Shown here piece by piece: positions 26,407 through 34,560 of a stretch of 64,000 nucleotides of DNA (position 1 is its first letter; each line of letters opens with the position of its first letter). The DNA is from UBA10324 sp038326325 (lineage in GTDB: Bacteria; Bacteroidota; Bacteroidia; Chitinophagales; UBA10324): the NCBI GenBank assembly GCA_038326325.1, contig JBBQJW010000005.1, positions 62,001-126,000 on the forward strand, in the 5' to 3' direction. The notes below the pieces were generated by a model. The model was not told the DNA's origin and made no database searches. It was given only the letters and a program-made list of their open reading frames with translations. Made by a program: the position numbers and the translations under genes.

Positions 26407-26805
26407 TTAATTGTCGGGTGCGCCGGAATCTATCCAGTTTTGGATTTTCGATTTTTCATTGGTTGTTAGTGCAGTTGGTCCTGTTGTATAACTCGGAGGC
26501 ATTCCTCCACCTGCATTAAGTGCCCTTGATTGTAATGTGCCATTGTCAACTTTAGATTTTAAACCCGCATAATTAGTAAAGTCGCCGATTGCACCTTGGT
26601 TAGTGTTTATAACATGGCAATGTTGATTGCCTGTGCCGTAACAGTATGTTATAATAATAGGATGTATATCATTAATATAACTGATAGAATCCATTCCTGT
26701 GGTATCAATATTTACCGGAATCATTTTTTCAATTTCCTTATGTGTACAGGCAGAAAAATATCCGATCATTAGAATGAAAAGAATAACGCCGATGATTTTT
26801 TTCAT
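26407..26805 (-). CDS. Cytochrome c-like lipoprotein with unusual CX7CH motif
   Basis: The ATG at 26805 gives 132 residues with a lipoprotein signal (IGYFSAC, Cys20). The domain at 43-131 follows a pattern common in small Bacteroidota haem lipoproteins: YINDIHPII, TYCYGTGNQHCH, a DFTNYAGLKSKVDNG segment, GGGMPP with a possible axial Met102, and IQNWIDSGAPDN. In these relatives the haem site is C-x(2-4)-CH. Here Cys55 and Cys63-His64 are seven residues apart, so canonical haem attachment is doubtful. It lies 70 nt after the CHRD gene, with a terminator hairpin in the gap, so expression may depend on read-through. Confidence 0.7.
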   Translation of the reverse strand: MKKIIGVILFILMIGYFSACTHKEIEKMIPVNIDTTGMDSISYINDIHPIIITYCYGTGNQHCHVINTNQGAIGDFTNYAGLKSKVDNGTLQSRALNAGGGMPPSYTTGPTALTTNEKSKIQNWIDSGAPDN

Positions 26806-26824
26806 AAAATTTATTTTAAATAAA

Positions 26825-26856
26825 AAGGTGAGGGAAAAAGATTTCGCCCTCACCTT
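26825..26856 (-). terminator. Terminator between the CHRD gene and the cytochrome-like gene
   Basis: AAGGTGAGGG (26825-26834) pairs with CCCTCACCTT (26847-26856). On the minus strand it is followed by TTTTA. It starts 20 nt after the CHRD stop and ends 20 nt before the next start codon, so it could attenuate transcription into 26407-26805. Confidence 0.8.
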
Positions 26857-26875
26857 GTTAATAATAAACTTCCCC

Positions 26876-28699
26876 CTATTGTTTTATAAATCTTGAAACC
26901 GAAACTGATTTATCAGCATTAATAATTGAAAGAAAATAAACTCCCTCAGGAAGCATTTCAATATTAAGCATGATTGATTTTTGATTTTTAAGATTTGATG
27001 TCTGTACTACCTGACCAAGCGCATTAGTAATCTGAACTGTTACACTTGCAGGTTGTTCGCTATAAACGGTCAGCTGATTTTCAGCAGGATTCGGATAAAC
27101 AGAAATATTATTATTGATGAGGTTACTGCTTTCATCAACACCTAAAACAATACTGTAACACTGATACCCTGAATTTAATTGCCCGCGTATTTCACCGTTT
27201 GGGTTAGCAGTTGTGTGCAGATTGACATAAGCATTACCGCTTTCTACTGTTGTCGCATTGCCTGATGTGAAAGGTGAAACATCAGTACTCTTCCAATAAC
27301 CGAATGCACCATTGTTCATATACACCGACGATAAATCTTCAATCACAGCTCCGCTCTGCCCCATTGCACCTGTATGAATATGCGCACCACTTGCAGATAA
27401 TCCATCAGCTACTACCATGAAATGCAAATCAGTTTTGTTTCTGTCAATAGAAGCTACCATTGTTCCATGAGCAGAAGAAGACACTAAAGGAGTTTCCTGT
27501 ATTCCATCAATAGCCGCGGTAAAACCTTCACGCAATAAACTGTAAATCTGACCACGAATTTCTCCGTTAGGGTTAGCAGTGTTATGGAAATTCATATACA
27601 AATTTCCTTTTAATAAATCGCTCACAAGCGGCATCACAGTAGCACCTGTTACCATTCCTGTAACTCTGTTTCCATTTATATTACTGCTCATGTTGAGTGC
27701 AACACCACCTGCAACTCCGGCAGCTCCGGTATGAATATGAGCACCTGAAGCTGTTGAAGACAAGCCATTCAACACCACATCATACCATAAAGTATCCATC
27801 ATAGTATTCAACTTTACACTCGCTAAACCAATTGCATTAGTTGTTACAGCCGGAGTTTCCTGTGCCCCATCAATCCATGCATCGAACGCAATTTTTTTAT
27901 CAGTGAGCAACTGACCGCGTATTTCTCCATTTGGATTCGCGGCAGTATGAAGGTTGATGTAAATATTTCCGGCAAGTAAATCAGCAAGAAAAGTAGTTGG
28001 ATCAACACTCGCTACAATAGTATTTCCCATAATATCGGAAGTCAAATCGGCAACCACGCCACCTGACATACCAATAGCTCCCATGTGAAGGTGTGCACCC
28101 ATAATTGCTCCACTTAATCCATCAGCAACTACACGAATCAGCAACTTGCCGTTGTGTTTTGAAAGTGCAAAAGTGCCAAGTGCAAATGCATTGGTTGTAA
28201 CAGCAGGAGTTTCCTGCGCTCCGTTCATATCAGCAACAAATTCCATATCTGTTTCAGGAACTATTTGCCCGCGAATTTCGCCGTTTGGATTAGCACTTGT
28301 GTGAACATTGATATACATTTTTCCAGAGAGGTAATCAGAAAGCAATGCCGGAGTAAGGTTGCTACCAGTAAGTGTTACACTTAAATTATTACCGCTAAGA
28401 AATGCATCGAGACCCAACACTACGGCACCACTTACACCCGGTGCACCGGAATGAATATGAGCGCCAGTAATAGGGCCGCTCAATCCCGAAACTGTCATGG
28501 TCACACACATGGTGTCGTGTGTTGCGTTAAGCGAAAAAGCTGCAACACCAACTGCATTGGTTGTAACAGCCGGAGTTTCCTGCGCGCCATTCATGCGCGC
28601 TGAAAGTAAAATCTGGTCACCTGCACTTGCAGCGCGTGTACTTATTGTTGTTGCTAATACTGCGATGAGCAAGAACGATTTTGTAAAAATGTTTTTCAT
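26876..28699 (-). CDS. Four-domain CHRD protein with T9SS type A tail
   Basis: The 607-residue protein has a signal peptide (ending ISTRAAS). Four CHRD domains follow at about 27-148, 150-267, 269-388 and 390-505. Each opens with (N/D)GAQETPAVTTNA or GIQETPLVSSSA, contains GAHIHxGAxGxSG, and ends with hTxANPNGEIRGQ. CHRD (chordin) domains are extracellular beta domains of unknown ligand in bacteria. The tail is a type A sorting domain (ISVYPNPAENQLTVYS, GVYFLSIINAD, SRFIKQ). The near-identical openings show recent internal duplication. An ECF-type promoter (28728-28754) lies 28 nt before the start, and a terminator follows. In other bacteria CHRD genes are found near sigK/rskA-type pairs, as here. 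Confidence 0.93.
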   Translation of the reverse strand: MKNIFTKSFLLIAVLATTISTRAASAGDQILLSARMNGAQETPAVTTNAVGVAAFSLNATHDTMCVTMTVSGLSGPITGAHIHSGAPGVSGAVVLGLDAFLSGNNLSVTLTGSNLTPALLSDYLSGKMYINVHTSANPNGEIRGQIVPETDMEFVADMNGAQETPAVTTNAFALGTFALSKHNGKLLIRVVADGLSGAIMGAHLHMGAIGMSGGVVADLTSDIMGNTIVASVDPTTFLADLLAGNIYINLHTAANPNGEIRGQLLTDKKIAFDAWIDGAQETPAVTTNAIGLASVKLNTMMDTLWYDVVLNGLSSTASGAHIHTGAAGVAGGVALNMSSNINGNRVTGMVTGATVMPLVSDLLKGNLYMNFHNTANPNGEIRGQIYSLLREGFTAAIDGIQETPLVSSSAHGTMVASIDRNKTDLHFMVVADGLSASGAHIHTGAMGQSGAVIEDLSSVYMNNGAFGYWKSTDVSPFTSGNATTVESGNAYVNLHTTANPNGEIRGQLNSGYQCYSIVLGVDESSNLINNNISVYPNPAENQLTVYSEQPASVTVQITNALGQVVQTSNLKNQKSIMLNIEMLPEGVYFLSIINADKSVSVSRFIKQ

Positions 28700-28727
28700 T
28701 TTAATTTTTGTTTTAGTTGAAATGATA

Positions 28728-28754
28728 TACGAGCAGAAACAGACTCTGGATTTT
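28728..28754 (-). promoter_or_regulatory. ECF-type promoter of the CHRD gene
   Basis: On the minus strand AAAATCCA (28754-28747), 13 nt, then CTCGTA (28733-28728), 28 nt upstream of the start codon. It matches the other four copies. Confidence 0.65.
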
Positions 28755-29046
28755 TAATTTTAATTTGTAATTAATGTAATATGGAGAAGTAGGGAATCTG
28801 TTTTTTAAAATTAGATTTCTGTTTTAGGATTTATTTGGTGCAGCGAGAAGAATATAAAAAAGGCGAGCGAACATGATTTGAATATTCAGTACATCACTTT
28901 GGAAGCTGAGTAGAGATAGGGAGGAGGATAGCTGAAAAATTTTCTTTTTATAGTATTTTAAACCGTTACACTTCAGCATTTCTCCAAAATAAAAAAGCCC
29001 CCCGAAAAATCGGAGGGCTTAGTAATAACACCAGACAACGACACCA
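28755..29046. other. Intergenic region between CHRD and DUF4331 genes
   Basis: No frame is visible. It carries a CGTTACAC variant (28964-28971) of the dispersed motif and the terminator at 28995-29020. The CHRD promoter lies at its left edge. Confidence 0.5.
28995..29020 (-). terminator. Terminator of the DUF4331 pair
   Basis: The arm at 28995-29005 pairs with 29010-29020 with one mismatch, around an AAAA loop. On the minus strand a run of T follows. It lies 27 nt past the stop at 29047. Confidence 0.85.
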
Positions 29047-31146
29047 TTAGTTGTTGATGTGATTTATTTTAATGGTTTGGAAAATATATCCATCATAAGA
29101 GAAAGTAGCGAGGTAAATGCCCGCTGCTAAACCAGAAGGAACCTGCCAGGTAGAAGTATAATCGCCAATGGTTTTGTTTTCGTTTACCACTGTGCTAACT
29201 AATCTTCCGGAGAGGTCAATGATGCTGATGCTTACATGTGTATCAGCAGCAACATGGTATTTAAAGTTGGTGGAAGATGTGAATGGATTAGGATAGTTGT
29301 TTGCCACAACCAATTCGGGAGAGCCAATCTGCATCAGCTTATTTCCGTTATTGACCTGACTCACGAGTTTTCCTCCGCACTTTCCGTATCCGCTCCATGG
29401 CAATTGCACATAAGGGAACGAGGTGCGGAAAGTTGTGTCATTGTGTTCAACACCTGTTGTGTAACCAAGTACACTGAACAGTTTAGGAGTAAGCGGGCTT
29501 CCACCGATTGTGTAATCGTCGTACCACAAACCAACTGCCGCAAGAGCAATACCTGATACAGCTTGTAATTCAATGCGTGTAACATCATCTTCGAGTCTTC
29601 TTCCGTTTGGAAATCCATCCATGTTTGGAATAAACTGAAGCGTAGTTGTTGTGTTGTATAACGGATTGGTTAAACCTGCAACCGCTGCTGCAATGATTCC
29701 TTCGCTGCTGAAGTCAGGACTGTTACGAGGTGTAACAGGTACTGCCATATTCAAGCGAAGCATATCGCCGAATGTTGGAAGAAAATTATTGATGAAAGGT
29801 TTTCCAGCTGACAACGGATTGCCCGCAGTTTTGCCTGTTGCCAATTGATAAGGTGCAAGATTTGGAACACCTGTGTAAAAGATAGGAAGTAAATCGGCAG
29901 AGCGTGGCTGACCAGCGCGCAGTAAATAATTTCCGAAGATGGCAGTATCGAGTGCAGTACCTGTTGTTGCAGGGTTGCCATACAATACATACAATCCATC
30001 ATGTGTGTTTCCGAAATCAACATTTCCTAAAACTGTAGGTGAAGCATGTTGAATGCGAAGTGCACTCATTGCAGGAACCGCACCACCGAACAACGCGTCA
30101 TCCATGTACAATCCTAATTCAGGATTAGTGAAATATTTTTCGTACTGAGCATCAGTATAAGGAGTAGATGCATTCCATCTATCTTTTTGTCCGATTGGAA
30201 TAACCGCTTCGTTTGTCAATGGCATTCCTAATCTTGAAACCTGAATCCAGGTACCATAGTCATTAGGTTTTGGTCCGTTGCTCTGATCAATTTTTAATGA
30301 TCTCATCTGAGGGCGACTTGCAGAAGCCCAAACTCCAATTACAAATGCAGGGTCAAGTATGTTTACTGATTGTGTAACATTCTTGTGATCTTTTTGCAAA
30401 GTTGAAATCGGAACTTTGATGGCAATGACATGAACATTGTGACAAGCTACAGCATCCTGGGGTGCATTCACACCTGTTCCGCCTGCGCGTGTTTGTCCAA
30501 GGTCGAAAATTCCACCAAGGTCAACGAAGAATGGATCATCAGCAGGTCCACAATAAATTGTTTCGCCACCGCCACCTGTTGCAGATGTAACAGCATTGGT
30601 GAAAAGTTGTTCGTAGGTCTGACCTAAACCCAATCCCACAGTTTCAATTGAACGAGGACCAATGTTTGGCGGAGGAACAACACCATTTGAAATGATTGTA
30701 ACGAATGGACCGTTGCCCACACGCTTCTGGCATTTGTAAGTGGTTTTCAAATTCTGAAGACCTAAACGAATGTTGAAGAAAGTGGTAGTGTCCTGATTAA
30801 TTTGTTTGAAAGTGAAACGGTAAGTGATATCATCACCACTTGTAGCCGCTGTATTTTTCACATGAATTTCGTAGCGAATGTTTTCGCCGAAAGTTGCATA
30901 GTTAGGACCTCCCTGTGGCAACTGTAACGGTATGTAGTTAGCGATGATAGTCACCTTGTTCGTATCATCAGGACTACGGAAGCAATACAGATCCGTATTA
31001 TCAGCCAACGGGTCGTTGGAAATAATTGGCGCTTCGCGATGGCTCGATGCCTCGATGCGCGAGTTCTTTGCACCGAAGTAAGTAAGTGATGCAATCACTC
31101 CGGCTGCTAAAGCAATTTTTAAAAATGTATTAGTTATCTTATTCAT
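29047..31146 (-). CDS. DUF4331 protein with T9SS type A tail (downstream copy)
   Basis: The ATG at 31146 gives 699 residues. A longer frame to 31371 only runs into the neighbouring gene. An N-terminal TM or signal segment (IALAAGVIASLTYFGA) is followed by the DUF4331 hallmark SSHREAPIISNDPLADNTDLYCFRSPDD. Further conserved blocks include YEIHVKNTAATSGDDITYRFTF, IYCGPADDPFFVDLGGIFDLG and RLGMPLTNEAVIPIG. After ~residue 610 it carries a type A sorting domain (NNYPNPFTSSTNFKYHV, GIYLATFSYDGY, IKINHINN). Function is unknown; the family is extracytoplasmic. It follows its paralogue by 31 nt in one unit. No independent promoter is seen. Confidence 0.9.
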   Translation of the reverse strand: MNKITNTFLKIALAAGVIASLTYFGAKNSRIEASSHREAPIISNDPLADNTDLYCFRSPDDTNKVTIIANYIPLQLPQGGPNYATFGENIRYEIHVKNTAATSGDDITYRFTFKQINQDTTTFFNIRLGLQNLKTTYKCQKRVGNGPFVTIISNGVVPPPNIGPRSIETVGLGLGQTYEQLFTNAVTSATGGGGETIYCGPADDPFFVDLGGIFDLGQTRAGGTGVNAPQDAVACHNVHVIAIKVPISTLQKDHKNVTQSVNILDPAFVIGVWASASRPQMRSLKIDQSNGPKPNDYGTWIQVSRLGMPLTNEAVIPIGQKDRWNASTPYTDAQYEKYFTNPELGLYMDDALFGGAVPAMSALRIQHASPTVLGNVDFGNTHDGLYVLYGNPATTGTALDTAIFGNYLLRAGQPRSADLLPIFYTGVPNLAPYQLATGKTAGNPLSAGKPFINNFLPTFGDMLRLNMAVPVTPRNSPDFSSEGIIAAAVAGLTNPLYNTTTTLQFIPNMDGFPNGRRLEDDVTRIELQAVSGIALAAVGLWYDDYTIGGSPLTPKLFSVLGYTTGVEHNDTTFRTSFPYVQLPWSGYGKCGGKLVSQVNNGNKLMQIGSPELVVANNYPNPFTSSTNFKYHVAADTHVSISIIDLSGRLVSTVVNENKTIGDYTSTWQVPSGLAAGIYLATFSYDGYIFQTIKINHINN

Positions 31147-31177
31147 GATTTTAATTTTTTTTGTTGAGTTGAGAAAA

Positions 31178-32956
31178 TTAATTGCCGTAAACGAAATGAT
31201 AATTGTATCCGCTCCAAGGTGTTTGCACAAATGGAAACTCACTTTTGAAAGTGGTATCGTTGTGTTCCACTCCTGTAGAGTAACCAAGCACTCCGTATAA
31301 ATTCGGAGTGAGCGGGCTTCCTCCAATTGTATAATCATCATACCATAAACCAACTGCTGCAAGCGCAACACCTGATACAGCTTGTAATTCTATTCGTGTA
31401 ACATCATCTTCTAATCTTCTTCCGTTTGGAAAACCATCCATGTTAGGAATAAATTGAAGTGTTGTTGTTGTGTTGTAAAGTGGATTGGTTAAACCTGCAA
31501 CTGCTGCTGCAATGATTCCTTCAGAACTGAAATCAGGACTGTTACGAGGTGTAACAGGTACTGCCATATTCAGACGAAGCATATCGCCGAATGTTGGAAG
31601 GAAATTATTGATGAAAGGTTTTCCAGCTGTTAAAGGATTACCAGCAGTTTTGCCTGTTGCTAATTGATAAGGCGCAAGATTCGGAACACCAGTGTAGAAA
31701 ATCGGAAGAATATCTACTGAGCGTGGCTGACCAGCGCGCAATAAATAATTTCCAAAAATAGCAGGGTCCAATGCAGTTCCGTTTGTTGCTGGATTACCAT
31801 AAATAACATATAGTCCGTCGTGTGTGTTTCCGAAATCTACATTCCCTAAAACAGTTGGTGAAGCATGTTGAATGCGCAATGCACTCATTGCAGGAACAGC
31901 ACCGCCATACAATGCATTGTCCATGTACAATCCTAATTCAGGATTAGTAAAATATTTTTCGAACTGTGCATCAGCATATGGAGTTGTTGCATTCCATTTG
32001 TCTTTTTTTCCGATTGGAATAATTGCTTCGTTTGTCAAAGGCATTCCCAATCTTGAAACCTGAATCCAGGCGCCAGAATAAGATGACGCTCCTGTAACAG
32101 GATTGATTGTGCGGAAGCGAGGGCGACTTGCAGATGCCCAAACTCCAATCACAAAATTCGCATCAAGAATGTTAGCTGCCTGATTCACATGCTTGTGATC
32201 TTTCTGCAAAACATTGATAGGAATTTCCAGGCAGATGGTATGAACATTTCTGCCGGCAACTCCATCACGAGGAGCATTTGCACCGGTGCCTCCACCACGA
32301 GTCATTCCCAAATCAAAAATTCCACCTAAGTCAACGAAGAATGGATCGTCAGCAGGACCGCAATAAATTTTTTCGTGACCTGCGCCAGTTGCATTCGCAA
32401 TTGAATTAGTAATCAGTTGCTCGTAAGTTGTTCCCAATCCTAAACCCATTGCTTCGATTGAACGAGGCCCGATGTTCGGAGGAGGCACAACGCCATTTGC
32501 AACTATTGTTGTCCAACCGTAACCAACTGAAAAACGCTCACAGGTGTAAGTGGTTTTCAGATTTTGAGCACCAAGACGAATGTTGAAGAAGGTCGTGCTG
32601 TCTTCATTCACTTTATTAAAAGTGAAACGGTAAGTAATGTCGTCGCCCGTTGTAGTTGTCTTGTTCTTGATGTGAATTTCATAACGAATGTTTTCACCGA
32701 ACGATGCGTAGTTAGGTCCGCCACTCGGCAATTCAAACGGAATGTAATTAGCAATAATAATGATCTTGCTTGTGTCCGATGGGCTTCGGAAACAATACAG
32801 GTCAGTGTTATCGGCTAAAGGGTCATTGGAGATAAGCGGAGCTTCGCGGTGACTGGAAGCTTCGAGCCGGTTTGATCGTGTGGTAAAGTAAATCGCAACT
32901 CCAAGTGCGACTACCACTAACACGGCTTTGGTAAGCGAGTAAAAATTGTTTCTCAT
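31178..32956 (-). CDS. DUF4331 protein without sorting tail (upstream copy)
   Basis: The 592-residue paralogue of the next gene has the same N-terminal anchor, the SSHREAPLISNDPLADNTDLYCFRSPSD block, and nearly identical central and late segments (for example PVTPRNSPDFSSEGIIAAAV). It stops just after PWSGY with the short end NYHFVYGN, where the downstream copy continues into a T9SS tail. It is therefore predicted to stay periplasmic or membrane-attached rather than be surface-sorted (inference). The ECF-type promoter at 32990-33016 lies 33 nt before its start, and it leads the two-gene unit. Confidence 0.9.
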   Translation of the reverse strand: MRNNFYSLTKAVLVVVALGVAIYFTTRSNRLEASSHREAPLISNDPLADNTDLYCFRSPSDTSKIIIIANYIPFELPSGGPNYASFGENIRYEIHIKNKTTTTGDDITYRFTFNKVNEDSTTFFNIRLGAQNLKTTYTCERFSVGYGWTTIVANGVVPPPNIGPRSIEAMGLGLGTTYEQLITNSIANATGAGHEKIYCGPADDPFFVDLGGIFDLGMTRGGGTGANAPRDGVAGRNVHTICLEIPINVLQKDHKHVNQAANILDANFVIGVWASASRPRFRTINPVTGASSYSGAWIQVSRLGMPLTNEAIIPIGKKDKWNATTPYADAQFEKYFTNPELGLYMDNALYGGAVPAMSALRIQHASPTVLGNVDFGNTHDGLYVIYGNPATNGTALDPAIFGNYLLRAGQPRSVDILPIFYTGVPNLAPYQLATGKTAGNPLTAGKPFINNFLPTFGDMLRLNMAVPVTPRNSPDFSSEGIIAAAVAGLTNPLYNTTTTLQFIPNMDGFPNGRRLEDDVTRIELQAVSGVALAAVGLWYDDYTIGGSPLTPNLYGVLGYSTGVEHNDTTFKSEFPFVQTPWSGYNYHFVYGN

Positions 32957-32989
32957 AGTTCTGAGTTTTTAGTTTGTGAATAGAGTAGC

Positions 32990-33016
32990 TACGAGAAGAG
33001 TTTGCTGATTGGTTTT
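32990..33016 (-). promoter_or_regulatory. ECF-type promoter of the DUF4331 pair
   Basis: On the minus strand AAAACCA (33016-33010), 14 nt, then CTCGTA (32995-32990). The stretch AACTCTTCTCGTA is identical to that before the fasciclin gene apart from the base before it. It lies 33 nt before the start codon. Confidence 0.7.
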
Positions 33017-33124
33017 ATTATTATGAAAATAATTTTCATCCATCGAAATTATTTTAATAAATAAAGATGATTTCTCCAATGAAAATTGAATTCAAAAAAA
33101 ATAATTGTAACGATATATATTTTC

Positions 33125-33520
33125 TTAAAAACTTCGATCAGTTTTTATTGCCTCCTTAAGTAGCAACACAATTTCTCGTTCGTTTATTTCATTGGGCGAA
33201 TGAAAAATTTTATAAAAAATTCTTTTGTTGGTTCCATGATCGAGATAATTGTTTTTGTCTTTTAATAAATTGCCTTTGCAAAAACCGAAGAGAACTCCCT
33301 TTTTAATTCCTCCGCCTTTAATAGATGCCGGCCATATTAGACAGATTCTTTTCTTACCATAGTAGTAAGGTACATTGTTAGTTAATTTTTCTTCGTATGA
33401 ATCAGGAAGGTTCTGCAAAACAATTTGTCGCAATACATCTACTATCTCACCTTCATTTTCAGGAAGCGAATCCCAGAATTCAACAATGGATTGAAATTTA
33501 TTTCTTTTCTCAAGATTCAT
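33125..33520 (-). CDS. DUF1801 (YdhG-like) protein
   Basis: The 131-residue cytoplasmic protein has the DUF1801 pattern: LRQIVLQNLPDSYEEKLTNNVPYYYGKKRICLIWP, then VLFGFCKGNLL, and a helical C-terminus (EINEREIVLLLKEAIKTDRSF). The fold is related to iron chaperone frataxin-like and phosphoribosyl-AMP-like small domains, and its biochemical role is unknown. No signal peptide is present. It is a separate unit within the ECF-associated cluster, and none of the shared promoter motifs precedes it. Confidence 0.8.
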   Translation of the reverse strand: MNLEKRNKFQSIVEFWDSLPENEGEIVDVLRQIVLQNLPDSYEEKLTNNVPYYYGKKRICLIWPASIKGGGIKKGVLFGFCKGNLLKDKNNYLDHGTNKRIFYKIFHSPNEINEREIVLLLKEAIKTDRSF

Positions 33521-33637
33521 TTTGAAGATTTTCTATCGGGAAGATGAATCTAAGTTAAGAAAACATTTTATAAAAATTTCTCGAAGCGGAAAACAAGACT
33601 CCGAAACTGTTACACCTCTGTTTTCCTGAAATAAAAA

Positions 33638-33666
33638 ATCCCGCTTCGATAAAACCGAAGCGGGAT
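33638..33666 (-). terminator. Terminator of the fasciclin gene
   Basis: ATCCCGCTTCG (33638-33648) pairs perfectly with 33656-33666 around a 7-nt loop. On the minus strand it is followed by TTTTTTATTTC. It begins 34 nt after the stop at 33700. A TGTTACA copy (33608-33614) lies just beyond it. Confidence 0.9.
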
Positions 33667-33699
33667 GGAGACATAAACCTAGCTAACCAAAACCGTTGT

Positions 33700-34278
33700 T
33701 TACATCTTAGGCATTAGTACTTTGTCAATTACCTGTATCACTCCGTTTGACTGCATCACATCATAAGTGCTGATGTTTGCCATATTGCCGCTTTCATCTG
33801 TTAAAACAATACTTACATCACCATTCATGCTGATAGTGAGATTGCCACCTGCCACAGTTTTAAGCATTGCTTTACCGCCGCCCTTTTTAATCATTTCTTT
33901 CATATCGTTGTAAGAATATTTACCTGCAACTACATGATAAGTTAATACTTTAGTGAGTGTGGCTTTACTTTCAGGTTTCAGCAAATTATCAACTGTTCCC
34001 ATTGGAAGATTTTCGAAAGCATCATTGGTTGGAGCAAAAACAGTAAAGGGTCCTTTGCTTTTTAAAGTTTCAACCAAACCCGCTGCCTTAACTGCGGCTA
34101 CAAGTGTAGTGTGGTCTTTTGAGTTTAGAGCATTGTCAACGATATCCTTAGCAGGATACATTGCCATTCCGCCAACCATTGGATTCATCATCATCATATC
34201 CTGAGCGTTAGATTGATTAGATTTAAAAATTGTAACTGTTACAATTGCGATGAGCATTAAAAATTTTGTCGTTTTCAT
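33700..34278 (-). CDS. Secreted fasciclin-domain protein
   Basis: The 192-residue protein has a signal peptide (ending SNAQ), a Met-rich linker (DMMMMNPMVGGMAMYP), and a single fasciclin (FAS1) domain at ~43-190. Both conserved boxes are present: GPFTVFAPTNDAFENLP (FAS1 H1) and NGVIQVIDKVLMP (H2), with the YHVVAGKY core. FAS1 domains act in adhesion and surface contacts. In mycobacteria the secreted FAS1 proteins MPT70/MPT83 are controlled by the SigK/RskA pair. Here an ECF-type promoter lies 34 nt before the start, and an ECF sigma/RskA-like pair is 1.1 kb away. The Met-rich linker could bind copper (speculative). Confidence 0.93.
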   Translation of the reverse strand: MKTTKFLMLIAIVTVTIFKSNQSNAQDMMMMNPMVGGMAMYPAKDIVDNALNSKDHTTLVAAVKAAGLVETLKSKGPFTVFAPTNDAFENLPMGTVDNLLKPESKATLTKVLTYHVVAGKYSYNDMKEMIKKGGGKAMLKTVAGGNLTISMNGDVSIVLTDESGNMANISTYDVMQSNGVIQVIDKVLMPKM

Positions 34279-34312
34279 TTTAATTTGTTTTTAGATTTTG
34301 AATTTCAATAAT

Positions 34313-34339
34313 TACGAGAAGAGTTCGCCGCCTGGTTTT
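34313..34339 (-). promoter_or_regulatory. ECF-type promoter of the fasciclin gene
   Basis: On the minus strand AAAACCA (34339-34333), 14 nt, then CTCGTA (34318-34313), 34 nt before the start codon. It has the same spacing and the same AACTCTTCTCGTA core as... the DUF4331 promoter, apart from the 5' flank. Confidence 0.7.
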
Positions 34340-34560
34340 ATTGTTTTGAAAATAATTTTTATGAAATGGAAATATTTTACGAAATTGAAATGGATTTCCC
34401 AATGAAAAATGAAATAAATAAATTTACTAATAATATTTTCAAAAATCCTGTCAAGAGTCCAATTAAAATCATGCAAAGTATTTTCAAACTATTTATAGAC
34501 TAATATCGTTATCCATTTATGAAAATATTTTTTACCACAAGCATTTAACTATTTCAAAAG

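Noticed and set aside
31147..31371. N-terminal extension of the downstream DUF4331 protein
   Set aside because: The extra 75 residues are the out-of-frame 3' end of the upstream paralogue; the signal segment starts at 31146.
34340..34560. ECF promoter for the DUF1223 gene
   Set aside because: AAAATCC occurs near 34442, but no CTCGTA follows at the needed spacing.
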